A stretch of 64,000 bases of DNA from Glandiceps talaboti (taxonomy: Eukaryota > Hemichordata > Enteropneusta > Spengelidae): contig NC_135551.1 of NCBI RefSeq assembly GCF_964340395.1, positions 372,001 to 436,000 of the forward strand, written 5' to 3'. Within the stretch, counting starts at the first letter, position 1, and every line of letters starts with the position of its first letter. The notes under the pieces were generated by a model. That model was not told the origin of the DNA. It worked only from the letters and a program-made list of their open reading frames with translations, and ran no database searches. This document shows, piece after piece, positions 1 to 12,439 of this stretch. Position numbers and translations under genes: made by a program.

Positions 1-89
1 GATATGTGGTGGTGTGGAGAACTGAATGGACAAGAAGGATGGTTTCCTAAATCTTACGTCAAACTTATATCTGCACCCAGGAGAGATGG
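1..89 (+). CDS. ITSN: Intersectin exon 1 of window: C-terminal half of SH3-B
   Basis: Frame 1 gives [20 protein letters not shown] followed by [10 protein letters not shown]. This contains the conserved WW of the n-Src loop/beta-3 junction, the GWFP motif and the SYV 3-10 helix of an SH3 domain. It aligns without gaps to vertebrate intersectin SH3-B. The first half of the domain is outside the window, so the exon is cut at its 5' side. The donor is G/GTAAGG at 90; reading on gives an immediate TAA. It ends in phase 2 (two bases, GG), completed by the first base of the next exon. Confidence 0.93.
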
Positions 90-240
90 GTAAGGTATTC
101 TCTCCCTTATATGTAGTTAAAGGGGATCACCACTCCAGGAAATAGAAACATTTTCATAAACTATGGATTCCGGAGAGTCATCGATTACATGATTTTACAT
201 CACCTACAATTACTTGCAATTTCATCAAAACTAATTTTGT

Positions 241-1660
241 TAGCACAACTGAACTACAATGTAGGTTCAGTAGTGCTATAGGCATTGAGCGGTGTCTGTT
301 CGTCTGTCTGTCTGTCTTTCTGTCTGTCTGTCTGTGTGTGTGTGTGTGTGTGTGTGTGGACGACTTAAACTCTTAAACTGCCATCCTGATTGCCTTGGTA
401 TTTGATGGGGACATTACTTGTGGGGTCTAGTTGGGAAATTGTTAAAATGAAAATGATCGCAAGAGAGATGTGCATTTTGGGTCAAAAAATGTGATTTTTG
501 GTCAAAATATTTAAACTCAAAATCTACTGGGCAGATTTGGCTGAAATTTGGGTGAAACATTCTTCAGGGTGTTTTTACTAAGAATTGTTCATGATATGGT
601 GGTCCTGTCAGTGATATGCAAATTAGGGCTAAAATGTGTCTTTTTGGTCAAATATCTGTAATTCCAAAACCACTGAGCAGATTGGGCTGAAATTTGATGG
701 GAATGCATCTAGGGATGTATTGACGAAGAAATGTTAAGCATACAATGATTCCATGAGTGATATGCAAATTAGGTGTAAACATGTTCATTTTTGGTCAAAA
801 ACTTCTATCTCAAAAAGTACTTGGTCAATGAGTCTGAAACTTGGTGAGATGTTTCTGAAAGTGTTATTCTGCGAATTTTCTTCAAAGATTTTGACAAAAT
901 TGGCCCTAGCAACCATGACCACACCCTTAGCAACAACCAAAGGGCAGTATATTTTGGTCAAATAACAACATCATATGATAGGCAAGTGAGTAAACATTCA
1001 AGAAATGTATGCAAATACCCTAGCAACCATGACCACGCCCATAGCAACAGCCAAACGGTGGTGTATTTCACAGACAACAGGGAATCTTAGACAATTGAAT
1101 AACATTCAAAAAATGTATGTAAATTTGCCTAGCAACAAGACCACACCCATAGCAACAGCCAAATAATCACGTATATTGCAAAGATAACAACTTGAATAGA
1201 AAGACAAATGAATAAACAATCAAAAAATGTATGCAAATGTGCCTAGCAACAAGACCATGCCCATAGCAACAACCAAATAATCGCATAGTTTTGCAAAGAT
1301 AACAAGAATTGAAAGACAAATGAATAAACATTATAAAAAGTGTATGCAAATATGCCTAGCAACAAGACCATGCCCATGGCAACAGCCAAATGATCACATA
1401 TATTGCAAAGATAACAACAGGGATTAATAGACGAGTGAATGAACATGCAAAAAATGTATGCAGATATGTCTAGCATCATGACCACACCCATAGCACCAGC
1501 CAAATGAGCGTGTATATTACAAATATAACAACAGGGTTGGATAGGCAACTGGATAATCATTGAGCAAATGAACACCTATACCTAGTATGGATTAGCTTGT
1601 GGGTAAACATTTTTAAAAACTGTACAGTTGTGCTACAATGCCATTGGCACTATTTTTTTT
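241..1660 (+). mobile_element. Family A repeat, full-length copy (HINE/pearl-like, non-autonomous)
   Basis: Starts TAGCACAACTGAAC, followed by GTTCAGTAGTGCTA, so the 5' end folds into a hairpin. A (TCTG)n(TG)n microsatellite follows at about 300-358, then a block with repeated 'TTTTGGTCAAAAA' and 'GGCTGAAATTTG' phrases, then about five tandem ~112-bp units (about 1000-1560) each carrying CCTAGCAAC, GACCACGCCCATAGCAAC and AATGTATGCAAAT. It ends ACAGTTGTGCTACAATGCCA: a lone inverted copy of the 5' terminus, then a small hairpin (TGCC ATT GGCA) and a T run. No protein is encoded; ORFs here are by-products of the repeat. Confidence 0.8.
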
Positions 1661-1737
1661 GAATATCACAAATTTTACAGTTATGCTATATTACTCATTG
1701 ACGTGTATATCTTGTTTTCTGAATATTTACATTTTAG

Positions 1738-1871
1738 GACACCAACACCAATAGACACAGTTGAAAGGGAGAGACCGTCATCAGAAAGTGTACAAGAGAT
1801 AACTGGAGACATTACCGCCAATAACACCTCACCAACATTGCCTAGGAAAACAGACGAACAGGACATTGAAA
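1738..1871 (+). CDS. ITSN: Intersectin exon 2: linker between SH3-B and SH3-C
   Basis: The acceptor ATTTACATTTTAG/G and donor A/GTAAGC delimit 134 nt. Joined to exon 1 it reads on from the split Gly as TPTPIDTVERERPSSESVQE and ends LPRKTDEQDIE. The linker is Ser/Thr/Pro- and acid-rich and low in hydrophobic residues, as in the SH3-B to SH3-C linker of intersectins. It ends in phase 1 (base A), which with CT of exon 3 makes a Thr codon. The sequence is poorly conserved as expected for a linker, so the assignment rests on position, splice sites and phase. Confidence 0.85.
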
Positions 1872-1924
1872 GTAAGCTTGTATTAGTCATCCTGCAACCA
1901 AACAAGTATATTGCATAGTTGCAT

Positions 1925-2300
1925 CAGGACCTCTCAATCATTCTTATACCATTATTACCCATGACAAATATTGTTAGCTCCGTTGTCAGTGACAGCTGAG
2001 CGGAGCTTTCACCACGAGAACACGGTATACCAGAATGTGCTAGAGCGCCCATGAGAACCCAGTATACTGGGACGCCGAAGTTCATTCACCTTCATCGCCA
2101 TAAAACCATTCAATGGCACTATTGGCAGCTATTGCTACAAAATTTGCTGCCATAACTAGTTCCACACATGTGTATTAGTCTTGTTTATCTATACTGCCAT
2201 TTTAAATGCGTGCCAGTGAACGGTAACTGAAGTACAGCCCTAAAAACGAACGATTGTAATTTTTATGTGCGTTTTTCGCCAACAAAATCGAATTTAATTT
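1925..2300 (+). repeat. Chimeric repeat: family C head joined to piggyBac-type element fragment
   Basis: At about 1975 AGCTCCGTTGTCAG is followed by GCTGAGCGGAGCT, the 5' hairpin of family C. Directly after it, about 2010-2290 resembles the left part of the TTAA element at 10756 (shared GAAGTTCATTCACC, GCTGCCATAACTAGTTCCAC, GTGAACGGTA). The preceding ~48 bp (ATTCTTATACCATTATTA) recur at about 12,897. An old composite of two repeat types; no coding sequence. Confidence 0.55.
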
Positions 2301-2304
2301 TATG

Positions 2305-2932
2305 TAATTAACGTCTGTGTGTGGATGTGTGTAAGCAACTTAAAGTCAAAAACCACTGGACTGATTGCAAGTTTAACAGGGATGCATCTGAGGGTGTATA
2401 GATGATATATTAAGCATATATATAATGATCTCATCATTAATATGCAAATAAGGTGTAAAAATGTGAATTTTGGTAACAAACATCTCAAAAAGTACTTGGT
2501 CAATGAGACTGAAACTTGGTGAGCTGTTTTTAGACATGTAATTCTGTAGATTTTGTTCAAAACATTTTGGCACAATTGGCCCTATCAACTAAATGACAGT
2601 ATATTTGGGTTAAATAACAACATCATCTCGTAGGCAAGTGAGTAAACATTCAAAAAATGTATGCAAATACCCCAAGCAACTGTGACCACGCCCATAGCAA
2701 CACCCAAATGATCCATGTACATGTATATTGCAAACATAATATCACTGCCAGGGATTCATAGACAAGTGAACGAACATTCAAAAAATGTATGCAGATATGT
2801 CTAGCAAGATGACCACGCTCATAGCAGCAACCAAATGATCATGTATATTTCAAAGATAACAACAGGGTTGGATAGGCAACTGGATAGTCAATCAGCAAAT
2901 GAACACCTATACCTAGCAAAAACTTTTTTTTG
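2305..2932 (+). repeat. Family A repeat, 5'-truncated copy
   Basis: Begins inside the family-A simple repeat (GTCTGTGTGTGG), continues through CAACTTAAAGTCAAAAACC and CAAAAAGTACTTGGTCAATG, and contains three ~112-bp units with GACCACGCCCATAGCAAC. It ends after GAACACCTATACCTAGCAAAA without the terminal TGTGCTA motif. Confidence 0.75.
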
Positions 2933-3990
2933 CTTGACGGAAGTAGGACTGCATGACAGAATTTGATTATATATCCCATAATCCTCAGCACACTCTTGGT
3001 GGCTATTTCAACTTCGTGACCAGCACTATCTGATCATGTCAAGTGGTAAACACATCAATTGTTTCCAGTGTATAAATGTTTGTAAAGATTATAAAGGATG
3101 GAAACACCATTCCAATCTATACTAATACTCCATTGGGGACAAATGGACCGATCGCATTATCAATAATTTAAAGTTACGTTGAAAATGACAGTGTCCTGTG
3201 GAATAGTTGTAGAATATCTATTACATGTAAAACATATTATATTTGTATGGAGTGGTCTGTGGAAAGCCTGTTTCTTATCTAACTAAATTGTTCTTAGGGA
3301 ACATAAAATGCGTATGATATACACAGTCGTTCGGCGATCCCTCGATGTTTTACCTGTACGAGAATTGGACCCTGAAGGCACAACACTTTGAAAAAAGACT
3401 GACTAAAAATGAAGAATGTACCTCTGCCCAATGCATTTGAAAACTGATACATCTAGTTACTGAGAATGGTATTGTGGCTCTAATATAGTGTTTTGGTTCG
3501 AGATGACCCAGATGCGCATAGATATGTGGCTTCAGGATATAATCAGAGGGGAAGTGGCTGCGAATGTTTGTTTTTTTTTGACCGAAATATTTTCTCCGCT
3601 TCGCCCCACCCCCCACCCCCCACCCCCCCCTGCCGCCATAAATTCTGACCATCGCTTTATGTGATGAATAGCCGTGACATTACTCAACCAAATGATCGGG
3701 GGCCGCATTAAAGTTATACAAAGATCTTGTAAATATTTCGCATTTGAGATGAGGGACATAAATGTGGGTAAAATAAATAACGAGCATGTGTTTTGTGCTG
3801 CAAGTTAAAATGTAAGTGCGAATCCATAAGAATTTGAAAGTATTTATTCAGTGTCCATGAATAAAACCTTTTTCCAAATAAAGTTATCAATACATTGGAT
3901 AAATGAAATTTTGACTTAACTTGGGCAGAGTAGTCACGATACGAATAAATAAAAAAACAATGGGGAATCTCAATTATAGATCTTTAGTGA
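2933..3990. other. Intronic stretch, nothing recognised
   Basis: A+T-rich sequence with a C-rich run (about 3600-3635). No exon with homology, RNA gene or terminal repeats was seen. Confidence 0.5.
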
Positions 3991-3994
3991 AACT

Positions 3995-4960
3995 AACTGC
4001 CAGACGGGGGACTTATAGATTGGGCTCCGTCAGTACGTGTGTGCGTGCGATCGTGTGTCCATTTCTCGGAAATGACTGGACTGATTTCTCTCAAACTTAG
4101 TACAAGGACAACACACTATGGCATACATATGCACGTCAATTTATTTTGTGATACGATTCAATATGGTCGCCAGACGGCCATTTTGTTATGAATTTTTCAG
4201 GTTCAAAGCCATTGTGTAGACATGCCTGAACAGATCTCATTCAAAGTTGGTATAAGGGCTATGTTGTATTACATGCATATGCATGTGAATTTATGTCATG
4301 ATACGATCAAATATGGCCACTGGGCGGCCATTTTTTAAAAGATTTTTTCATGTCCAGAAATATTACTTGGACATGACTGGACCAATTTCTATCAAACTTG
4401 GTACAAGGACAACACACTATGACATACATATGCATGTCAATTTATGTCATGATACAATCCAATATGGCTGCCAGGCAGCCATTTTTTAAAACCATTTTTA
4501 CATGTCCAAAGGCATTACTTTGATGTGCCTGAACTGATTCCCTTCAAACTTGGTACAGGGATGTATATTGTACCATATTCTTTCATTTGCACATCAACTT
4601 GTGTTACAATATGGTCCAATATAACCACTGGGTGAACATGAACAATTTCCATCAAAAACTTTACACAAAGGTAATGTACTACATGTATGATGTATACATG
4701 TATGTCAACTTGTGTAACAATGTGATCCAACAGGACTGCTAGGCAGCCATTCATGTCTGGAGCCATTTGGCAGACATATCTGAGAAGATCAATTTCAGTC
4801 AATCTTGGTATAAGGGCGGTGTACTATTAGGTACCATGTCAATGTCAATTTGTGATTGCACCTATCACAGACAAGAAGTGTTACAATCAAAACAGGGATC
4901 AACAGCTCCCTAACAGTGAGGAGTATGTCATCTACGATGGCTTGATTCCGAGGGATTTTG
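3995..4960 (+). repeat. Family B repeat (old copy)
   Basis: Begins ACGGGGGACTTATAGATTGG, the family-B head seen intact at 38,598, then TCTCAAACTTAGTACAAGG and repeated blocks of ~165 bp containing 'GATACGATCCAATATGG' and 'CAGGCAGCCATTTT'. It ends near GTGAGGAGTATGTCAT, matching the family-B 3' end. It is diverged, and the 5' hairpin is partly lost. Confidence 0.75.
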
Positions 4961-5414
4961 TTTACAGAATGCTTTTTGAATTCATTTTTGTGTAAAAGGC
5001 ATCTCTGAAGTCATTTATGAATTATTGAAGAATAAGCTTATTTGGCTAAAGATCGGAAAATGTCAGTTTCAAAAGGAACGATATGTATTATAGGGGTGAA
5101 AAGTCTGTGTCTATGTGTCTGTGTCTGTGTTTGTGTGTCTGTATCACCATTTTCTAAAAGCAGCTAGCTCAATTCAAACGAAATTTGGTAAACATGTTCC
5201 ATAGGATAATGGCAAGAACTGATTAGGTTTAAAAAAGAAGATAAAAAAGAAGATCAAAGCGGGGTATTTAAATGATGCAAACTGACCAGGAAACAATTCT
5301 TTGTTTTCTTGGCCTTAAAAACTCCTACTGTGAGATCTATGTACATGAACAGATGGATGACTGAGTGACTGTAAATGTATTTATGAGTAACTGGATAAAT
5401 AAATGAATGTGAAT
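4961..5414. other. Intronic stretch, nothing recognised
   Basis: Contains a short TGTGTCTGTGTCTG simple repeat (about 5106-5145) and GAAT/AAAT-rich sequence before the next element. No gene seen. Confidence 0.5.
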
Positions 5415-6682
5415 CAGGGTTCGCACAGTCCTGGAAAACCCTGGAATTTCACACCCTCCCTGGAAAACCTTGAAAAATGCACCCTACCCCTGGAAAACCC
5501 TGGAAAATGATCGTGATCGATTAATATTGATGATCGACATGTCTGTGCTTGAGCCACCCATTCATATGATTCAATACACTGAGTCTCGTAATTGTAAAGT
5601 CTTTTGCCACCATGGTGAATCACGCTGATTAAACCCAGACAGTCAACTGATCATTCCACGAGACACTTTACCACAGACCGTGCCTATGCATAGTTGAATG
5701 GGCGCCACAATGTTTGTTTCGATCTTGCCTATTGCTACTCCGAGTCCAGTCGTCATTTCAGCAACATAATATTGTAACAGTCCCAGGGGTAACAGTAGGT
5801 CTGTTAGCAAGATTATTGTAACATTGTAGCAAGTATCAAAGCATGACCAGCCCTATCACTAACAACGTTTAGAAATTGTTACAAGTTTGGCGCACGAGTT
5901 AACATACTACAAGCTCATGCATGACTAGGGCCTTGAGAAGTGCAGTTGAATTTCCAGGTTGTAGAAGTACGGTTTTGACTTTTATTCATCAATAAATGGG
6001 AATTTGTTTTACATGTTCTAAAAGAATAGACTACTTTTTTATGTTTGTCAGTACTGTACAGTAACATTCCTAAATGGTCAATTTGAGTTGAGAAATTGCG
6101 ATGTTCTGCAACACGTGGCATCCGTACATTAAACATTGAGACACAAGGGCTGAACATATTCATTTATTCATAACGTGCAATTTCATTACGTAAATGACGT
6201 TTTTATTCAAAATTTTGAAGAAAAAAATTATTTTTGGTGACCTCTAAATCTAGTCACATCAAACCATACAATAATGAGGACAAACTTTTTTTTAGGTTTT
6301 AATTTTTTTTTTCTGGATATGTCTGAATTAGACTAATGAATGCTGTGACTCAAATCTTACACGATCAATGCACAAGTTTGACAAAACGACTACTTAGAGG
6401 ATAGGACAGAGGTTTCTCTGTTTAATCTAAGCATGCAAATGTAGTTTAGACACCAACATCTCGCTTAGTGTCGATTGTCTTTGAAATGTTTTGTGACATA
6501 TCATGGGAACCCTTGTTAATTTCTTTTCGTCCATATCAGACAATTAGATGTCATTCGAAAATATACTTTAGTGGTCAACAGCCCTGGAAAATGGCCAAAA
6601 TCTATACGAATACACCTGGAAAACTGAGAAAAACCTGTGGAAAGTCCTGGAATTTTGTTTTGCTTTAAGTGTACGAACCCTG
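5415..6682. mobile_element. hAT-like non-autonomous DNA transposon H1
   Basis: Terminal inverted repeats CAGGGTTCGCACAGTCCTGG and (minus-strand reading of the right end) CAGGGTTCGTACACTTAAAG, with CCTGGAAAACCCTGGAA phrases repeated inside both ends. The CAGGG termini and 1.27 kb length suit a hAT-type non-autonomous element. Flanks both contain GTGAAT, but an exact 8-bp target duplication cannot be fixed because they are simple GAAT repeats. There is no transposase ORF. The interior 5930-6375 recurs at 7545-7995. Confidence 0.7.
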
Positions 6683-6978
6683 GTGAATGAATGAATAAAT
6701 GTGTGAATGAATGAATGGGGCTGGTGTATGCATGAACTGGCAGTACAGCTCAGCACTAACATCACTGGAGAATCTTGGTCTCTAGTGTCGGATTTTTTTA
6801 CCAGAAGTTAACATTCAAGAGTCATCTTGTGGTGTACTATATGCCCTAGAACATTCTGAACCTATTTTTGTTGGCTGAAGTGACCTATTTCGCTGAAATT
6901 GTCATTCCTTGTCGTGGTAACCCAATCTACCTGGCGTCCATACTTTGTGCTTGGGTAAACAGACTTGTGACGTATTCT

Positions 6979-7106
6979 CATCATAATTTAAAGATGGTGG
7001 CATAGTTGAAACACTGCCAGATGGAAAGCTAATTTCATCAGTGGCATCATAATTTAAAGATGGTGGCGTAGTTGAAGCACTGCCAGATGGAAAGCTAATT
7101 TCACAG
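6979..7106 (+). repeat. Two-copy tandem duplication (~67 bp)
   Basis: CATAATTTAAAGATGGTGGC, TAGTTGAA.CACTGCCAGATG and GAAAGCTAATTTCA occur twice in a row with only two base differences. No coding potential. Confidence 0.85.
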
Positions 7107-7539
7107 GGTGCCGTGACGACAATGGTCGGCTGTCATGAGTAGCTATTACCGGTAGAGGGGGAGGTCCTCTTTCTTCTGAGCTAGTGTTAAATCATTTTAC
7201 GACAATGAAGTATTCAGTCCTGCTATATGTGGCAATTTTCATCATCGGAACTGGTCTCCAGTTTCAGCAGTTGCTTATGGAAATACAAACAGGTGAACTT
7301 ATTCAAAATGGGCAAGAGATTCCTGGACCCAGTCATTTGAACTTACATTGTATACATGGTACCCCAATATACTGTGAATATTTTCCAAGGTTTACCAATA
7401 TATGCACAGAAATACAATAGAGGAAGATTATTGTACAATTGTGTGACTCTCAAAGCATCAATCGCGGTTAGACTTTCTTTTTGTTTTTTGCACGGTCGAC
7501 AAACTAACAGAAAAACTTACAAGCTCACGCTTGGCGGCC

Positions 7540-7995
7540 ATGGTACTATTGGTAGGGCCAAGAAATGCTGTTGAATTTCCGGGTTGCGGAAGTGCAGTTT
7601 TGACTTTTATATCATCGAATAACGGGATTTGTTTTATATATTCTAAAACAACAACTAATTTTTTATGTTTCTCAGTACAGTAACATTCCTAAATGATGGG
7701 GTTGAGTTGAGAAATCGCAATGTTCGGCAACACGTGGCGTGACTTTGGTAGATAAACATAAAGACGCAAGTGATGAACATATTCAGTTATTCGTAGCCCG
7801 AAATTTATATAAATGACGTTTTTTCTCAAAATTTTGAAGAAACAAAACGTTTTTAGGTGACTTCTAAATCAATCAAATCAAACGATATATTAATGCGAGA
7901 CAAGCTTTAGTTTTTAATTTGTTTTTGTGGACAATGTTCGAATTCGACTGACGAATCCTGCGACTCGAATCTAACACGATCAATGCACTGCACCG
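7540..7995. repeat. Internal fragment of the H1 hAT-like family
   Basis: About 450 bp parallel to 5930-6375: shared GTTGAATTTCC, GTACAGTAACATTCCTAAAT, GCAACACGTGGC, CAAAATTTTGAAGAA and ACACGATCAATGCAC. The CAGGG termini are absent, so this is a truncated copy. Confidence 0.75.
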
Positions 7996-8039
7996 TTCAC
8001 CAGCCAGACGAAAATGGTCGACATGTTTGTTGACTAGCC

Positions 8040-8182
8040 GATAAGTGCATAAGGAACTTGTGAGGCAGTCCGAATAAATAGATGTAAAATCCGACGTTTC
8101 GAATAAAAATTCTTCTTCAAGGTATTTTTAAGCAAGACATATTAGGTAAACATCTGAATATATCTGAAACACTTAGTTGACT
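8040..8182 (+). repeat. Dispersed ~130-bp repeat, copy 1
   Basis: Matches 34,675-34,800 nearly base for base: CATAAGGAACTTGTGAG, CAGTCCGAATAAATAGATGT, TTCGAATAAAAATT, GACATATTAGGTAAACA. The ACGTTTCGAATAAAAATTC phrase resembles termini of retroelements such as Penelope-like elements, but this is not enough to classify it. Confidence 0.7.
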
Positions 8183-8449
8183 AGCCGACTGTACGAATGC
8201 CATCGAAGGCATCAAATAAATAAAATTGAAAAAAGTAAGCATGAAACTGATTTGCACAGGAAAGAAAAGCTTTTTGTTTCGTTATTTATTTCACAATGAA
8301 GACTACGCGTAAATGGTCGTAGTTTGGGCTCATGAATAAACGGACAATAGGTGTTTACTTTTTATTGTCTCCAACCTAAAGTACATGAATATGCGTTGAG
8401 ACTTATGAATATTCACCGTAGTACATCGTAACTACTAGTAGCTACTCGT

Positions 8450-9125
8450 CTTTACTCGTTATGACGCGTAATTACGATGCTTTTGATTTCGATGTCGCCC
8501 CTTAGAAAAGACAGAAACTTTGGTCCATAAAGGGGGAGTCCTAATTGCATCTAAGAACGGCTTGTTCGTTGCCCATAAAATTGACTCGAATTGCGAAGTT
8601 GTCTGGGTGTCCTTAGAAATACAGGGGGCCAAGCAAATTATCATTGGCTCTTTTTTTCTTTCTCAAAAATTTGGGAACTCGACTGAGTACCTTGACCAAA
8701 TGCATGAGTCCCTTATGAAAGCCAGTAATAAGAACAATGGCAGTCAAATCTACTTGGCTGGTGACTTAATCTACCCGGCATTGATTGGGATTCCCAATCT
8801 GTATTACCTGGATCTCAGTATGCTGCTTTATCTAGACAAATGTTAGACATAACCACAGAGTTTGGTCTTGATCAAGTTGTTCGTGAACCAACAAGGTTTG
8901 ATAACATCCTTGAGTTGTTCATTAATACCATGATTGTCAGATCACAATGGTATACCTGTGATTGTTGTTAATACCAAACCAAGAGTGTAAAAACAGAAAC
9001 TACACAAAGTTTATAGCTATCAAAAACTAATGTAGATACTATCAAATCTGAACTCAAGGAATGTAGTGAATATTTAACAACCAAAGGTTTCTTGCTGCTC
9101 TGTTGATGGTTTGTTCTCTGAATTT
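8450..9125 (+). pseudogene. LINE fragment: apurinic-type endonuclease domain, truncated
   Basis: The ORF at 8520-8846 reads HKGGVLIASKNGLFVAHK, then CEVVWVSLEIQGAKQIIIGS and IYLAGDLIYPALIGI, the pattern of an APE-type endonuclease of non-LTR retrotransposons (GGV.IA.K, EVVWV, the IGSFYRPP region, LAGDFN). Downstream, shifted frames still encode EFGLDQVVREPTR and similar tail motifs, so there are frameshifts. The catalytic LAGDFN reads LAGDLI, a damaged site. The reverse transcriptase part is missing. It could belong to the same family as the LINE at 34.9-36.5 kb; this cannot be decided by eye. Confidence 0.75.
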
Positions 9126-10751
9126 GAGGTTAAGATAAAGATACTGACGCCGTCCGGTACATGAGTAAACGATTTCCAACTTATCCGAATTACTATGTTT
9201 TCACAGGGACTGTGTCATGTTTGTTATTTCATTTTGAATTCCATACATTATTGGTGATAAAACGTATACAGCATACCTTTTCAACACTACAGTAAACTTA
9301 CTTGTTATCTCATTCGCTTGCTTGCTTGCTCAATGACTGGGAGAAGACCAAAATTTACTGAAATTTATAATTGTACATAATTATTCTGGATATGGCTTCT
9401 TCTAGCGATGGTTTTACAAAAAAAAAAGTAGACATACAATAATAACTGTAACATGACATGAGTCAGTACAGAAAACCTACTGTAGACATAAATATTCCCA
9501 TACATTGCAAAATTCACTGAAGTACTTTTTCTGATTTGTCATGCATGCTTTCATTTTGTGGACATTCCACGAGGACGATTGAATATTAGAATGACAGGTC
9601 TAGTCAAATGAAAGTTATGTTTTCTCTCTAGTCCATAGGGGTATCTTCGTTGACTGGTTGTGTACCCGCTGTTGCTTCTATTTCTTGTATAAACCGTCTC
9701 TCTGCGTCGCAGTCCCCACACTTGTAGACCGTAGACGCGTACCGGTAGACGGCTGGCTGCGCTGTGTTTGTTACTGGGCAGTGTCTAACCTTGTCACGGA
9801 AACTCTGTCTTGCGACCCATGTATTCTTCCCTGGCCTTTATACCAGCGTCTGACAAGGCCTTGTAACGAAGCTTGGCCATTCTTATTCCTATTTTTGGTT
9901 TCAGCATCTTCAAATTAGCCGCATTTCAGGCGATATATGGCGGTGGCTTTGCTTAGAGCAGGGCTGATCAGCTGAGCAACCAAGACTCACACAGAGCGTA
10001 GCTACAGCGCAGAACACTACGCATGTGCAAATACACACGGTTTGTTGTTGTCTCCCTAGCTTTGAAATAGTAAACAAGCTTTACGGTATGACGCGTATTA
10101 CTAACGTCTCTACAGGAGTCTAAAGGTGGACATGAGCCATATGATGATTACCATACATACTAGAGGGTCCAAAGAAACTAATTCACAGCTATGCTTTCAA
10201 CTAGAGTTCCTACACACGGCACGGGCAGTTTGTGAAATGTTGAAAAATCAGCATTTCTTCTGTTTTTCACTGTTTTGAGCTCGTTTTCTTTATCATTGTA
10301 TTTGCTTATTATACAAGCTAGGGAATTCGGGTTTCTTTTATCGGATAAATTAGGTCAAGGACAAGAAACGCATGGTTGGAATTCCCCAACAGTTGAACAG
10401 CCAGGGTACACTGCTTCATTGTAAATGGGATACAGGTTTACAAAAACTGCAATTTTGACAGATAATAGCAATCAAATGGAATTTGATTTATGATGACAGC
10501 TGTGAAAAAAAAAAACGAAAAAAAAAACAATTGCCTTGTAAAAATTGAAAAATATGAGAAATATGACATATTAATATTCACATATATCAAATTTCATCAT
10601 AACATAAACAATATTTTAATGTTTTTGCTAATATGTTGAATATATAAAGAACAAACTGTGAAAATATGGAGTCAATATCATTATTTTTAACAAAGTTATG
10701 ACATTTTTACTAAGTAAAGAATGGGGATGAAAAATAGCCTGTGCAACAACC
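9126..10751. other. Intronic stretch, nothing recognised
   Basis: 1.6 kb with no recognised element; a locally GC-richer patch at about 9640-9800 carries a short ORF (9658-9918) with no family signature. Poly-A-rich segment at 10,505-10,530. Confidence 0.5.
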
Positions 10752-10755
10752 TTAA

Positions 10756-12373
10756 CCCTTTCACCACCAATTCCCGCTATTGCGGGAACGCTCTAGGGCG
10801 CCCACCAATTCCCGCTATTGCGGGAACGCCAAAGTTCATTCACCTACCTCGCCGTTATGCCGTTTAACGGCAGCTATTGCTGCAAAAATTGCTGCCATAA
10901 CTAGTTCCACACATGCGTATTAGCCTTGTTTATCTACACTGCCATTTTGAAAGCATGACAGTGAACGGTATCTCGAGTACGATCCAAATGACGAGCGATC
11001 GTAATTTTTTGTGTGTTTTTCGCTCACGAAATCGATTTTCAACATGGCGGAAGTAATTAACGGCTCTCATAACATGGCCAACGATATAAATTATGTCACT
11101 ATCTTTGGATATTTCGACAGAATTTGACTTGAAATACATCATTGAATACAAGTGTTTAGCTATGGGAACACATTGTACTTGTATGTAAGCATCAAATTCC
11201 CGCTAAGGCCGTGTGAGCTGCCGACGGCAGTTTACGGTTGAATTTTTGAATGTCGTTCAAATTTACGCAATCTTGTGACCGTGCCGACGCCCATGCTAAC
11301 GTTCTGGGGGTAATTTTGGGCTATATAGTGGATTATTTTGGTTTTATTTCTTTTTGTTACGGCTCAATAATGACTTGTATTTGTATTAGCTCAGTGTGTA
11401 GAGGTCAGTGGAGGGAAACTTACTCGTGATATGGGCGATTTTCCGATCGGATTTTTTACGCGAGTTTTTCAATGTAAAATTCAAATTTCAACATCGCTGA
11501 GGCAAAATCTGTCTCCCCTAACATCATTTGCAATGTAAATAAAGGTGCTGTTCGTAGAAATTTCCACTCAATTTTGACTATGAATACGATGTTTTATACA
11601 AAGAGATGGCTGCGTGAACTCGATGCAGTATATGGAAGCATCAGATTATCGCAACGTAACTTCAAAGTCCCGACTGCAGATTTGCTTTTGTGGGTAAACA
11701 TGTCGGCGAAAAGCGTCACGTTGGCGTCCCGATTCGGACTCGTAAACTACCAACTTGGGGGCATTTTTTACTGATTTTGAGGATAAATTTGGTGATAATT
11801 TTTTGTTGTTCTGTCAAATAATGATATATAATTACACAAACTGATTTTTCAGAAGGTATTGGGGCGACGACTTCAGATATTTTTGTCCCTTTGATTGCCG
11901 GTGTGGGGCTGACTATTGCGTCGTAATCGGATTAGTGAGCCGTTAATTATTTTCGTTCAAATTTATTACGACTAATAATAACATTTTCTGACAAATTTTC
12001 GCCGATTTTGACCATTTAACCAGTATACAGAAGTTTTGTAGGAACATAAATGTTGGTAATTTGAATTTTGTTTGTAATATAAATATTTTGTTTATTTGTG
12101 ATATGTCAATAAATAAACAACCTATGCTTGTTTTATTAATATTTTATTACATTAATCCATATTTCGGTTATGTGTGTGATATTTGAATTTATGTATTTGC
12201 TACTATGATGTAGAAAATTTATTTTCCATTCAAATGATACCTTATTTTTAAAAAATAAGCAACTCTAAGTATTTTTATATCAGTTTGATTACACCACACT
12301 CACTCTCACATTATGTTAGTGAGGGGGCTGGTGGACAACACACAATCCCATGAGGCCATTGGTGGTGAAAGGG
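10756..12373. mobile_element. piggyBac-type non-autonomous element P1 with TTAA target site
   Basis: TTAA at 10752-10755 and 12374-12377 flank termini CCCTTTCACCACCA and its inverse TGGTGGTGAAAGGG. TTAA duplication plus CCCT ends are piggyBac hallmarks. The left end carries two copies of a ~25-bp block containing TTCCCGCTATTGCGGGAA, each able to form a 7-bp stem, separated by CTCTAGGGCGCCC. 1,618 bp, A+T-rich inside; the 66-codon ORF at 11574 has no transposase motifs. A deletion derivative is at 20497-20960. Confidence 0.85.
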
Positions 12374-12439
12374 TTAAGGCTCTTTTCTGTAGTCTGTGTA
12401 ATTTTCCATGAACGCTTTCATTACACCCGCCCCAAATAG

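Noticed and set aside
1167-1575. Overlapping minus-strand ORFs with Cys- and Leu-rich sequence
   Set aside because: They are frames through the ~112-bp core units of family A; similar ORFs recur in the other family A copies (19,471, 29,049, 33,006).
9658-9918. An 86-codon ORF in a GC-richer patch
   Set aside because: Cys/Leu/Trp-rich translation with no recognisable family, no splice or start context.
11574-11774. Transposase ORF inside P1
   Set aside because: 66 codons, no DDE or zinc-finger motif; the element is non-autonomous.
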